Below, piece after piece: positions 11,518-20,206 of a stretch of 64,000 nucleotides of DNA (the stretch's first letter is position 1; each line of letters starts with the position of its first letter). This stretch comes from Gemmatimonas phototrophica. GTDB lineage: Bacteria > Gemmatimonadota > Gemmatimonadetes > Gemmatimonadales > Gemmatimonadaceae. The notes under the pieces are model-generated. The model had not been told where the DNA came from, ran no database searches, and saw only the letters and a list, made by a program, of their open reading frames with translations. Position numbers and translations under genes: made by a program. The DNA is taken from assembly GCA_945869195.1 (NCBI GenBank), contig CAMBNV010000001.1, positions 186,001 to 250,000 on the forward strand, in the 5' to 3' direction.

Positions 11518-12824
11518 TGGACAGCCGTGACGTCGCGGCAACGCTCCGACAGTGCTACGACGCGGCGATCGCGGCCGCCGACCCCGCCCGGGTCGTCCGT
11601 GACGGGCTGCGCGCGCATGAGGTGACGCTGGAGGTTGGGCGCGATCGTCCCCACTGGATCATCGCACTGGGCAAGGCCGCCCCCGCCATGGCGCATGCGG
11701 CCGTCATGCACTGTGACGCGGCCGGACTCGAGATCGCCGGCGGGCTCGTCGTCGGCGTGGCGTCGAGTGAGGCGCCAGACCGGCGTCTTGAATCGATCGT
11801 CGGCGATCATCCGGTGCCGGGCGCACGGTCGGCCCGCGCGAGCGAGCGCCTGAGCTCCCTCACGGACCGTATCGGACGGAACGATGTGGTGCTCGTACTC
11901 ATCTCCGGCGGCACGTCGAGTCTCGTGGGCGCGCCGATCGATGGCGTGCGCGCCGCCGACCTCGCCGCCCTCGGCGCGCTACTCCTTGGCACCGGCGTCC
12001 CAATCGCGCGCATCAATGCCGTGAGGAAACGGTTCTCCCGTTGGGGCGCCGGCCGGCTTGCCGAGGCATTACACGGCGCGCGGGTGGTCCCAATCCTGCT
12101 CGCGGATGTGCCAAACGAAGACCCGGCGATGATCGGCTCCGGCCCGGTCACGCCCGACCCGCTGGAGGCGCGACATGTCGAGCGCATCCTGAGAGAGGCG
12201 GGATTGGCGGTGCGAATCCCTCTTTCCGTGGCCTCGACCCTCGGTGCCATGCGCGCCGGTCTCATACCCGAGACGCCGAAGCGGGACCATGCCGCGTTCG
12301 CGAGGGTCTCCGACCCATTCGTAGTCGGAAACTCGGTGGCACTCGACGCGGTGGCGGCGACCGCGACCGCGGCGGGGTTTGCGCCGGTGCTGCTCTCGCG
12401 GACGCCACTTCAGGGCGACGCGACCGGCGCTGGTCGCGTGATCGCGCATGCGCTGGCGCGTGCGCCGCGCGGGGCCTGCCTCGCCTGGGGCGGCGAGACG
12501 ACGGTCAGACTTCCCGAACATCCTGGACTCGGGGGCCGGTGTCAGCAGCTGGCCCTCGCGGCGGCGGAGGTGCTCAGCGATCTCGCCGCGGAAGGCACCT
12601 GGATCCTTGCTGCGGGAACCGATGGTCGCGACGGACCCGCACAGGCTTCTGGCGCGCTCGTCTCGTGGACAAGCTGGCACGCCAGCGAGGAGGCGGAGGG
12701 TCGCCCGGCCCAGTCGCTTCGCCGGTGCGACGCCCACGCCGCGCTTGCGGTGGCGGGCGCGATACTCCCGCCGATCGCGACCGGGACCAACGTCATGGAT
12801 ATCGTGGTGGCGTTGCGGGTGTGA
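11517..12824 (+). CDS. Glycerate 2-kinase (MOFRL family)
   Basis: 435-residue glycerate kinase of the DUF4147-MOFRL type, which phosphorylates D-glycerate (normally at O2) with ATP. Visible blocks are ALGKAAPAMAHAA near the N terminus, SGGTSSLV, INAVRKRFSRWGAGRLAEA, the long LLADVPNEDPAMIGSGP segment, and the MOFRL-type C terminus GGETTVRLP...GGRCQQLALAAA...AAGTDGRDGP. The ATG overlaps the stop of the peroxiredoxin gene (TGATG), so translation is probably coupled to ribosomes that have passed the upstream UGA codon. Cytoplasmic. Confidence 0.92.
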   Translation: MDSRDVAATLRQCYDAAIAAADPARVVRDGLRAHEVTLEVGRDRPHWIIALGKAAPAMAHAAVMHCDAAGLEIAGGLVVGVASSEAPDRRLESIVGDHPVPGARSARASERLSSLTDRIGRNDVVLVLISGGTSSLVGAPIDGVRAADLAALGALLLGTGVPIARINAVRKRFSRWGAGRLAEALHGARVVPILLADVPNEDPAMIGSGPVTPDPLEARHVERILREAGLAVRIPLSVASTLGAMRAGLIPETPKRDHAAFARVSDPFVVGNSVALDAVAATATAAGFAPVLLSRTPLQGDATGAGRVIAHALARAPRGACLAWGGETTVRLPEHPGLGGRCQQLALAAAEVLSDLAAEGTWILAAGTDGRDGPAQASGALVSWTSWHASEEAEGRPAQSLRRCDAHAALAVAGAILPPIATGTNVMDIVVALRV

Positions 12825-12842
12825 GATGGCGAAATTGCCACA

Positions 12843-13781
12843 ATGACCCCTCGCCCTCCTTTCACTGTCGCGATTATCCAGGACGGAGTCTCGCCTTCGG
12901 CCGAGTCGACGCTCGTCGCCAGCGAGCAGCGGATCCGCGACGCGCACGCCAAGGGCGCGCAGGTGATCTGCCTGAAGGAGCTCTTCAACGCGCCCTATTT
13001 CTGCAAGACGCTCGACGCGTCGCACTTCGACATCGCTGAGCCGGTACCGGGGCCGACGGTCGCGCGGCTGCAAAAGGTCGCGCAGGAACTCGCGGTGGTG
13101 CTCGTGGCGCCGCTCTACGAGAAGCAGGGGCCCGGCGTCTACCGTAACAGCGCGGCCGTGATCGACGCCGACGGCGCGCTGCTCGGCGTCTACCGTAAGA
13201 TGCACATCCCCCACGACCCGCTGTTCGAGGAGAAGTACTACTTCGCTCCCGGCGAGTCGACGGCATCGGTGCAACCGCGAGGGGCGCGCGGACCAGACGG
13301 CGAGGCGGGCGGATTTATGGTATGGAAGACGCGCTACGCGACGATCGGCGTGCTCATCTGCTGGGACCAGTGGTATCCCGAAGGCGCACGCATCACGTCC
13401 CTGCTCGGCGCGGACATCCTGTTCTACCCGACCGCCATCGGCTGGCATCCGGCCGAAAAGGCCGCGTGGGGTGCTGCGCAGGTCGATGCATGGCGCACGA
13501 TGCAGCGCGCCCATGCGATTGCCAATGGAGTCTTCGTCGCGTCCCCCAACCGCAGCGGTTTCGAGGCCAAGGCGGGCACCGACGGTATCGAGTTCTTCGG
13601 ACACTCAATGATTGTCGACCCGTACGGCCGTTATCTGGCGCAGACCGAGACCGGCGACGCGACGCTGATGGCGACCTGCGATCCGGCACTCATCGAGTAC
13701 ACGCGTCGCAACTGGCCCTTCCTGCGCGACCGACGCGTCGACGCGTACGGACCGATTCTCAATCGCTGGATCGGTTCGTGA
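12843..13781 (+). CDS. aguB: N-carbamoylputrescine amidase
   Basis: 312-residue carbon-nitrogen hydrolase hydrolysing N-carbamoylputrescine to putrescine, CO2 and ammonia. The nitrilase triad is present: E46 (CLKELFNAPYF), K119 (YRKMHIP) and C173 (LICWDQWYPE). The block IGWHPAEKA and the neighbouring agmatine deiminase fix the subfamily as AguB rather than a general nitrilase. ATG start 18 nt after the glycerate kinase stop. The stop overlaps the aguA start by 4 nt. Cytoplasmic. Confidence 0.94.
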   Translation: MTPRPPFTVAIIQDGVSPSAESTLVASEQRIRDAHAKGAQVICLKELFNAPYFCKTLDASHFDIAEPVPGPTVARLQKVAQELAVVLVAPLYEKQGPGVYRNSAAVIDADGALLGVYRKMHIPHDPLFEEKYYFAPGESTASVQPRGARGPDGEAGGFMVWKTRYATIGVLICWDQWYPEGARITSLLGADILFYPTAIGWHPAEKAAWGAAQVDAWRTMQRAHAIANGVFVASPNRSGFEAKAGTDGIEFFGHSMIVDPYGRYLAQTETGDATLMATCDPALIEYTRRNWPFLRDRRVDAYGPILNRWIGS

Positions 13782-14854
13782 CCACGAAGGGCGTACGATG
13801 GCCCGCTGAGTGGGAACGGCACGACGCGACGTGGATCGCTTGGCCGCACCACGAACCCGACTGGCCCGGGAAGTTCGCTCCGATTCCGTGGGTCTACGCC
13901 GAGATCGCGCGCGCGCTGGCCGAGCATGAGCCGGTGCACATCCTGGTGCATGACAGTGCGACCGAGGCACAGGCCTGGCATTGCCTGCGGATGCATGAGG
14001 TCCGCCACTCGCGGATTCATCTGCATCAGTGCCCCAGCGATCGGGTGTGGCTGCGCGATTCGGGCTCGACCGGCGTGCACCTCGCCGATGGCAGTGTGCG
14101 GCTGGTGCACTGGGGATTCAACGCCTGGGCCAAGTACGACAACTACGCCCACGATGCGCGCCTCGGCGCGTTCATGGCGGCCCAGACGGGACTCGCATCT
14201 CACGCACCGAGTCGACACGACGGCAACGGGCGCGTGGTCCTCGAGGGCGGCGGTATCGAGACCGACGGTCAGGGGACAATACTCGTGACCGAGGAGTGGT
14301 TGCTCAGCGACGTGCAGGTGCGAAACCCCGGATACGCACGTGCGGAGTACGAGCGCACCTTTGCCGACGAGCTGGGAATCACAAAGACAATCTGGCTCGG
14401 TGAAGGGTGCGTTGGCGACGACACCCATGGGCATGTGGATGACATTGCTCGTTTTGTCGCGCCCGGTGTCGTGGTGCTCGCCCACGAGGAGGATCCCGCC
14501 GATGAGAATCATCTACGGTCGCTCGACAATCTCGCGAGGCTCAAGGGCGCCACGGATGCACGCGGCGAGCCGATCCGGACAGTGACCCTGCCCTACCCTC
14601 GCCCGGTGGTCATGGACGGCACGCGGCTCCCGGCGAGTTATGCGAACTTCTACATCGCCAATGGCCTGGTGCTCGTCCCGACATTCAATGACGCCAACGA
14701 CCGGATCGCCCTGCAGACGCTCTCGGAGCTCATGCCCGACCGACAGATCGTCGGCATCCATGCGGTGGACCTCGTCTGGGGGCTCGGCACGCTGCACTGC
14801 CTGACGCAGCAGCAGCCCGCGGCCAAGCGCCCCCGCGGTCAGGTACGGGAATGA
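13778..14854 (+). CDS. aguA: Agmatine deiminase
   Basis: 358-residue peptidylarginine-deiminase-type enzyme converting agmatine to N-carbamoylputrescine. Visible features are the N-terminal [25 protein letters not shown], the [12 protein letters not shown] block, the central [16 protein letters not shown] (catalytic His and Asp) and the catalytic C341 in [13 protein letters not shown]. The start is GTG at 13778, overlapping aguB in a GTGA quartet; there is no ATG near the conserved N terminus. Together with aguB it gives a complete agmatine to putrescine route. Confidence 0.94.
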   Translation: MTTKGVRWPAEWERHDATWIAWPHHEPDWPGKFAPIPWVYAEIARALAEHEPVHILVHDSATEAQAWHCLRMHEVRHSRIHLHQCPSDRVWLRDSGSTGVHLADGSVRLVHWGFNAWAKYDNYAHDARLGAFMAAQTGLASHAPSRHDGNGRVVLEGGGIETDGQGTILVTEEWLLSDVQVRNPGYARAEYERTFADELGITKTIWLGEGCVGDDTHGHVDDIARFVAPGVVVLAHEEDPADENHLRSLDNLARLKGATDARGEPIRTVTLPYPRPVVMDGTRLPASYANFYIANGLVLVPTFNDANDRIALQTLSELMPDRQIVGIHAVDLVWGLGTLHCLTQQQPAAKRPRGQVRE

Positions 14855-14891
14855 ACGAGATCGACGCCGCCCTGCGCGGGAGCTGACGGTC

Positions 14892-15590
14892 ATGCCGCTC
14901 GCGTCACTCGCCTCGGTGCCGGTCGGCACGCCCGCGGTCCTGCTCCTCTCAGGCGGACTCGACTCCACTACACTGCTCGCGCTCGCGACGCGCGCGGGAT
15001 ACGCCGTCAACGCCCTGACCTTCCGGTACGGTCAACGACAACTGGTGGAGATCGACCGGGCGCGCGCGATCGCCTCGCGCTGGCGCGTCGCGCGGCATGT
15101 CGTGGCCGACATTGACCTCCGACTCTTCGGCGGATCGGCACTCACGTCGGACCTGGAGGTGCCCAAAGATCGTGACGCCGACTCGATGGCCGAGGGGATT
15201 CCGATCACCTACGTCCCGGCACGCAACACGATCTTCCTTTCGCTCGCCCTCGCCTGGGCTGAGGTGCTCGGGGCGACCGACATCTTGATCGGCGTGAACG
15301 CCCTGGACTACAGCGGCTATCCGGACTGTCGTCCGGAGTACGTCGCCGCCTACGAGGCGATGGCAAATTTGGCGACGCGCTCCGGCGTGGAAGGCACCGC
15401 CCGCACGCGGATTCTCACTCCGCTCATTGCCCTGACCAAGGCCGACATCATCCGCACGGGCCTTGGGCTCGCCGTGGACTACAGCGAGACGATCAGTTGC
15501 TACGATCCCACCGTGTCGGGAGTGCCGTGCGGGCATTGCGATGCGTGCGTGCTGCGAGCGAAGGGGTTTGCGGAGATTGGGAGCAGGTAG
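14892..15590 (+). CDS. queC: 7-cyano-7-deazaguanine synthase
   Basis: 232-residue QueC, which converts 7-carboxy-7-deazaguanine to preQ0 with ATP and ammonia. The PP-loop is [11 protein letters not shown]. The structural zinc site is C203 in SCYDPT plus C213, C216 and C219 in [28 protein letters not shown] is characteristic of the family. ATG start 37 nt after aguA. It is followed by queE, so this is a queuosine/7-deazaguanine pair. Confidence 0.95.
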   Translation: MPLASLASVPVGTPAVLLLSGGLDSTTLLALATRAGYAVNALTFRYGQRQLVEIDRARAIASRWRVARHVVADIDLRLFGGSALTSDLEVPKDRDADSMAEGIPITYVPARNTIFLSLALAWAEVLGATDILIGVNALDYSGYPDCRPEYVAAYEAMANLATRSGVEGTARTRILTPLIALTKADIIRTGLGLAVDYSETISCYDPTVSGVPCGHCDACVLRAKGFAEIGSR

Positions 15591-15677
15591 CGCGTAGAAA
15601 GTAGATGGTCGACGCCCTGGTACCCGGCGTCACCTTGGTCGTGCATCTTTCGACCGTCACCTCCAGCGTCGCCGCCG

Positions 15678-16307
15678 TTGTATTCAATCAAAGAGATCTT
15701 CTATACGTTGCAGGGCGAGGGGATCCACGCCGGTCGCCCCGCCGTCTTCTGCCGCTTCTCCGGCTGCAACCTGTGGACCGGGCGTGAGCAGGACCGGGAG
15801 ACGGCGGTCTGCACTTTCTGCGACACAGACTTCGTCGGGGTGGGGCCGGACGGGGGGAAGTTCGCAACCCCGACGGAGCTGGCCGAGGCGGTGGCGAGCC
15901 GGTGGCCTGGAGGAGCGGGGGGACGGCCGTTCGTCGTCTGCACCGGCGGTGAGCCACTCCTGCAGTTGGACGAGGCGGCGATCGACGCTTTGCACGCGCG
16001 CGGCTTCGAGGTCGCCGTCGAGACCAACGGAACCCAGCCCATCCCCCGCGGCCTGGACTGGGTCTGTGTGAGCCCAAAAGCCGACGCCGCCCTGGTCGTG
16101 AGCGGCGGGGACGAACTCAAACTCGTGTACCCGCAGCCGAAGGCCTTGCCGGAGCAATTCCTCGGGCTCGACTTCCGTCACTGGTTGCTGCAGCCCCTGG
16201 ACGGCCCTGAGCTGGCGACGGCCACTCGCGCCGCCGTCGCCTACTGTTTGGCGCATCCTCAGTGGCGGCTTTCGGTCCAGACGCACAAAGTCATCGGCGT
16301 CCGCTGA
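15678..16307 (+). CDS. queE: 7-carboxy-7-deazaguanine synthase
   Basis: Radical SAM enzyme of 209 residues converting 6-carboxy-tetrahydropterin to 7-carboxy-7-deazaguanine. The cluster motif is the QueE-specific C30-x14-C45-x2-C48 (CNLWTG...CTFCDTDF) rather than the usual CxxxCxxC. Other blocks are FYTLQGEGIHAGRPAVF, CTGGEPLLQLD and VETNGT. No ATG exists before the conserved IKEIFYTLQGEG, so the start is assigned to TTG at 15678. No queD or queF is in the window. Confidence 0.93.
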   Translation: MYSIKEIFYTLQGEGIHAGRPAVFCRFSGCNLWTGREQDRETAVCTFCDTDFVGVGPDGGKFATPTELAEAVASRWPGGAGGRPFVVCTGGEPLLQLDEAAIDALHARGFEVAVETNGTQPIPRGLDWVCVSPKADAALVVSGGDELKLVYPQPKALPEQFLGLDFRHWLLQPLDGPELATATRAAVAYCLAHPQWRLSVQTHKVIGVR

Positions 16308-16339
16308 CCCGGTCGCACCGGGGCGGACGCAAAATTTCT

Positions 16340-16350
16340 CCCCCCCCCCC
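16340..16350. repeat. C11 homopolymer tract upstream of the TonB receptor
   Basis: Eleven consecutive C residues, 133 nt before the receptor ATG in the queE-receptor intergenic region, followed immediately by TCTATTGACG. Tracts of this length are prone to slippage and occur in phase-variable promoters of other bacteria. A role here is inference only. Confidence 0.6.
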
Positions 16351-16483
16351 TCTATTGACGTACGCAGTGGGACAATGGAGCTTTGTGGTGGTCCAGACGG
16401 AGCGTGGCGTCGGTCACGTTCTTCTTGGTGGGTCGCGCCTCCCGCGGCCTCACACACCCCATGCAATTCGAGGTGTCATTCGT

Positions 16484-19345
16484 ATGCGTATTCCTTTCGT
16501 CAGCAAGGCACTCGCCGTTCTCGGCTTCGTCGCCGTGGCGAGTTCCGCCGACGCCCAGTCCGGTTCCATTGCCGGCCGCGTGACGCGGGCCGAGGGTGGG
16601 ATTCCGGTCGGCGGCGCTCAGGTCCGTGTCCGCTCGGGCTCCACGGTGGTCGCGCCAGGACAGTCGGGTGACGACGGCAGCTATCGCATCGCCAACGTGC
16701 CTGCGGGCGTGTACACCGTCTCAGTGACCCGGATCGGGTTCACAGCCGGGCGCACCGAGCGTGTGCAGGTCACGGCCAGTGGAACCGCGACGGTGGACTT
16801 CGTACTCGCGGAGGTGCCGACCCAGCTGAACCAGATCGTGACCACCACGACGCGCGGCGCGGAGCCGGAGAAGATCCTCGACTCGCCGAACTCCATCTCG
16901 GTGGTGACCTCGGAACAGATCGCCAACCGTCCTTCTGCGACTATCGCCGACCACCTCAAGTCGTCGCCGGGGCTCTCGATCTCCTCGGGCGGCATCGCGC
17001 AGGCGAACATCGTCTCGCGCGGGTTCAACAACGCCTTCTCTGGATCGATGCTGATGCTGCAGGACTACCGGTTCGCCGGCGTCCCGTCGCTCCGCGTCAA
17101 CGTGCCCTTCCTCTTCACCGGCACGAGCGAGGATATCGACCGGATCGAGGTCCTGCAGGGACCGGCGTCGGCGCTTTACGGCCCCAACTCCGGCGCTGGC
17201 GTGCTCCACGTGATCACCAAGTCGCCGTTCACCTCGCAGGGGACGTCACTCACGCTTGACGGCGGCGAGCGCTCGCTGGCCCGCCTGAGCGGCCGCACGG
17301 CCGGGACCCTCGGCAAGAAGCTCGGCTACAAGTTGTCGGGTGAGAAGTTCTCCGCGATGGATTGGGAATATCTCGACCCGAACGAAACACAGCTCGGCCC
17401 GACGGCGACCCCGTTGGAGCGCGAGACTCAGAAGATCTGGTCGGCGACCGACGCGCGCATCCCGGCGTCGCGGCAGGGCCTGCCCAAGACCCGCGATTTC
17501 CATCTCGAGAAGGTCACGGGCGAGGCACGTCTCGACTACCGGCCGAACGACGACACGGAAGCGATTACGACGTTCGGCTATTCCAAGATCGGCTCCGGCC
17601 TCGAGATTACGACGACCTTTGGCGCGGCACAGGTAAAGAACTGGAGCTATAGCAGCCTGCAGCAGCGCTTCCGTCACAAGAAGTTCTTCGCGCAGGTCTT
17701 TCTCAACTCGAATGACGCCGGCAATGACACCCCGACGGACGACGCGGGGACGTTCTACCTCCGCTCGGGTATCCCGGTCGTCGACCAGTCGACCGTCCTG
17801 GTGGGCCAGCTGCAGCAGGGCTTCACTCTGATGGGCTCGAAGTTCACCGCGGGATTCGACTACATCGCCACGACGCCGCAGACGGCCGGGACGATTCATG
17901 GCCGCAACGATGCCGATGACAACATCACCGAGATGGGCACGTATCTGCAGATGACGCATCCCCTCAGCGACCGCGTCGATTTCACGGGCGCCGTCCGCGG
18001 TGACATGCACTCCCGGATCGAGGGGACGCAGTTCTCCCCACGCGCGGCCTTCGTCTTTAAGGCGACTCCGACGCAGAACTGGCGCCTGACGTTCAACCGC
18101 GCCTTCAACTCGCCCGCCGCATTCTCGTTCTTTCTCGACCAGTGGTCCGGCCAGCGCAGCAACCTCGGTCCGGCACTGGGCACCGTCGACGTCCAGATCT
18201 TCGGGAACGCGCCGAAGACCGGATGGCAGTACGATCGCAGCTGCGACCCCCTGATCAACGGCGGCCTCTGCATGCGCTCGCCGTTCACCGGTGCAGCCCC
18301 GACGAGCGCGAATGGGGCCTCGATGATCCCCGGAATCATGGCGGTGAACGCTGCGACGATGGCAGGAGGCCTGGCTGCACTCGGCCTTCCGGCGCCACAG
18401 ATCGCCAACATCACGACGGCGCTGCAGGCCCTTCGGCCGACGAACACGCAGGTGCTCGGCGTCCTCCGCAACCTGCTCGCGGCGGGCACTCCGATCGTCC
18501 CCTGGTCCAACCCGGTCGACCTCGGCGCCCTCGGCGCGAACTTCTCGAATACCTGGGAAGTTGGCTACAAGGGGCTCTTCGGCAACAAGCTCCGCCTCTC
18601 GGTGGACTTCTGGTATCAGATCCGCCCGGCCGATCCGACGACACAGGTCGTGAATGCCGATGATGCCGTTTTCCTCGACCCGGCCACGCTCGCCAGCTAC
18701 CTCGGCACCGCCATGGGCCCGACGCTCGTCGGCAACGGCGTCCCCGGCGCTGCCGTCCCTACCGTCATCACCAACTGGGTCACCTCGCTCGCCCAGCTCC
18801 CTGGCGGACTGCTGAACCTCGACAGCCCGCTCTACGATAAGAACTACCTCGTCTTTACGTATCAGCGGGCGACTGGTCAGATCGACGTACGCGGTATCGA
18901 CCTCGCGGCCGATTACGTCTTCACGGACAAGCTCACGCTCGCGGCGACCTTCTCAGGCCTCAACCGCAATGTCTGGGCGAATGCGGCGGGTGCGACGGCC
19001 GCCAACCCGCTGAGCGCCAACGCCGCGAGGAACCGCGGGACGCTTTCCCTCCGGTACGATGATCAGGCGCAGGGCATCTCGGCCGAACTCCGAGGCCGCG
19101 CCGCCAGTGCCTTCCCGGTCAACTCTGGCGTGCTCAACAGCTACAATGTCGGGACACCGATCCGGTACGCATCGATCCCGGCTAGCAACTTTGTCGACGC
19201 CGGCTTCTCCATGCGTCTTCCGTTCGCGACGAACGTCCGCTGGTCGCTGAACGCGCAGAACCTGCTCAACAATAAGTTGCAGTCATTCGTCGGCGTGCCC
19301 GAGATGGGCCGCATGATGACCACGCGCGTGCAGTACACGTTCTAG
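16484..19345 (+). CDS. TonB-dependent receptor with N-terminal carboxypeptidase-like domain
   Basis: 953-residue outer-membrane receptor. Residues 1-24 are a signal peptide (ends SADAQ). About 26-105 form a carboxypeptidase-regulatory-like beta domain (GSIAGRVTRAEGGIPVGGAQV). About 115-250 form the plug, with SPNSISVVTSEQIANRP and IEVLQGPASALYGPNSGAGV. The remainder is a 22-strand barrel ending in aromatic YTF. The ATG at 16484 is chosen because the signal peptide starts there; the frame is open further upstream without coding character. The substrate (siderophore, vitamin or oligosaccharide) is not deducible. It stands alone, with a C11 tract before it and a strong terminator after it. Confidence 0.93.
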   Translation: MRIPFVSKALAVLGFVAVASSADAQSGSIAGRVTRAEGGIPVGGAQVRVRSGSTVVAPGQSGDDGSYRIANVPAGVYTVSVTRIGFTAGRTERVQVTASGTATVDFVLAEVPTQLNQIVTTTTRGAEPEKILDSPNSISVVTSEQIANRPSATIADHLKSSPGLSISSGGIAQANIVSRGFNNAFSGSMLMLQDYRFAGVPSLRVNVPFLFTGTSEDIDRIEVLQGPASALYGPNSGAGVLHVITKSPFTSQGTSLTLDGGERSLARLSGRTAGTLGKKLGYKLSGEKFSAMDWEYLDPNETQLGPTATPLERETQKIWSATDARIPASRQGLPKTRDFHLEKVTGEARLDYRPNDDTEAITTFGYSKIGSGLEITTTFGAAQVKNWSYSSLQQRFRHKKFFAQVFLNSNDAGNDTPTDDAGTFYLRSGIPVVDQSTVLVGQLQQGFTLMGSKFTAGFDYIATTPQTAGTIHGRNDADDNITEMGTYLQMTHPLSDRVDFTGAVRGDMHSRIEGTQFSPRAAFVFKATPTQNWRLTFNRAFNSPAAFSFFLDQWSGQRSNLGPALGTVDVQIFGNAPKTGWQYDRSCDPLINGGLCMRSPFTGAAPTSANGASMIPGIMAVNAATMAGGLAALGLPAPQIANITTALQALRPTNTQVLGVLRNLLAAGTPIVPWSNPVDLGALGANFSNTWEVGYKGLFGNKLRLSVDFWYQIRPADPTTQVVNADDAVFLDPATLASYLGTAMGPTLVGNGVPGAAVPTVITNWVTSLAQLPGGLLNLDSPLYDKNYLVFTYQRATGQIDVRGIDLAADYVFTDKLTLAATFSGLNRNVWANAAGATAANPLSANAARNRGTLSLRYDDQAQGISAELRGRAASAFPVNSGVLNSYNVGTPIRYASIPASNFVDAGFSMRLPFATNVRWSLNAQNLLNNKLQSFVGVPEMGRMMTTRVQYTF

Positions 19346-19376
19346 GTCCAGTAGAGCCCTTACCAAGGGCGCAGGT

Positions 19377-19410
19377 GAGGCGGGGTGGGCCGCAAGGCTC
19401 ACCCCGCCTC
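19377..19410 (+). terminator. Hairpin terminator after the TonB receptor
   Basis: A 15-bp stem (one G-U pair) with GNRA loop GCAA: arms 19377-19391 and 19396-19410, built from GAGGCGGGGTG. It lies 31 nt after the receptor stop. The following sequence GTGTATTATC has only a short T content, so termination efficiency is uncertain. It ends 16 nt before the GDPD start. Confidence 0.75.
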
Positions 19411-19426
19411 GTGTATTATCCCTAGA

Positions 19427-20206
19427 GTGTTCGTCCTCCTTGACCCCTCCCGGCGCCCGGTCATCGGCCACCGCGGCAACCGCGCCCATGCGCCGGAAGA
19501 CACGCTCGTTTCATTCGCGCAGGCCGTGGCCCTGGGAGTCGACGCGCTGGAGCTGGACGTGCGACTCTCGCGGGACGGCGTGCCCGTCATCATCCATGAC
19601 CCCACGCTCGACCGCACGACAGGCGCAACTGGGCCCGTGGCCGAGCGCACTGTGGCCGAGTTGGCGCGTGTGGACGCCGGGACTCGGTTCTCGACCGACG
19701 GCGGTCGCACGCGGCCCTACCATGGGCTCGGTATCGGCGTCCCGACGCTTGAAGAGATCCTCGTCACGTATCCCGCGATGCCCTGTCTCATCGAGATCAA
19801 GGCCGTCGCCGCGGCGGAGCCGGTGCTCCGGCTCCTCGGACGCCTGCACGCGACGGACCGTGTGTTGATGAGCTCGTTCCGTGACGAGGCGTTGCTCCCC
19901 TTTACGGCCGCCGGCCTCCCCGTGTCTGCGGCCACGCGTGCTCTCTCAAAGCTTTATCTTCCAGCGCTCGTCGGCGCCCGCCCGGCGTCCCTCTCCTTCC
20001 AGGCCATGTGCATCCCCAGATCCTTCCGCGGCCTGCCGCTCCCTGTCGCTGGATTGACGCGGCTCATGGCCTCGCACGGCGGCCCGGTGCACCTCTGGAC
20101 CGTGAATGACCGCGCCACCGCACGCGCACTCTGGGGCGTCGGAGTCTCTGGCATCATTACCGACGACCCGGCCGTGATCCTCGCCGAACGGGGGATCGTC
20201 GGATGA
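19427..20206 (+). CDS. Glycerophosphodiester phosphodiesterase
   Basis: 259-residue GDPD-family enzyme hydrolysing glycerophosphodiesters to glycerol 3-phosphate and an alcohol. Diagnostic residues: GHRGN followed by APEDTL (catalytic HRG and PENT-like motif), ELDVRLSRDGVPVIIHD (metal-binding E/D and catalytic His), and the C-terminal LWTVNDRATARALWGVGVSGIITDDP. The GTG at 19427 is preferred because an in-frame upstream ATG lies inside the terminator stem. The stop overlaps the ABC transporter ATG by 4 nt. No signal peptide, so cytoplasmic. Confidence 0.9.
   Translation: MFVLLDPSRRPVIGHRGNRAHAPEDTLVSFAQAVALGVDALELDVRLSRDGVPVIIHDPTLDRTTGATGPVAERTVAELARVDAGTRFSTDGGRTRPYHGLGIGVPTLEEILVTYPAMPCLIEIKAVAAAEPVLRLLGRLHATDRVLMSSFRDEALLPFTAAGLPVSAATRALSKLYLPALVGARPASLSFQAMCIPRSFRGLPLPVAGLTRLMASHGGPVHLWTVNDRATARALWGVGVSGIITDDPAVILAERGIVG

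Noticed and set aside
12069-13604. 511-codon antisense frame across glycerate kinase and aguB
   Set aside because: Shadow of two well supported genes; sequence is low complexity and Arg-rich.
15591-15677. Possible preQ1 riboswitch between queC and queE
   Set aside because: No preQ1 aptamer pattern (small hairpin plus A-rich tail) could be found; the sequence is short and ordinary.
16355-16376. TTGACG...GACAAT as a sigma-70 promoter for the TonB receptor
   Set aside because: Spacing is only 10 nt, too short for a -35/-10 pair; the TTGACG alone is not enough.
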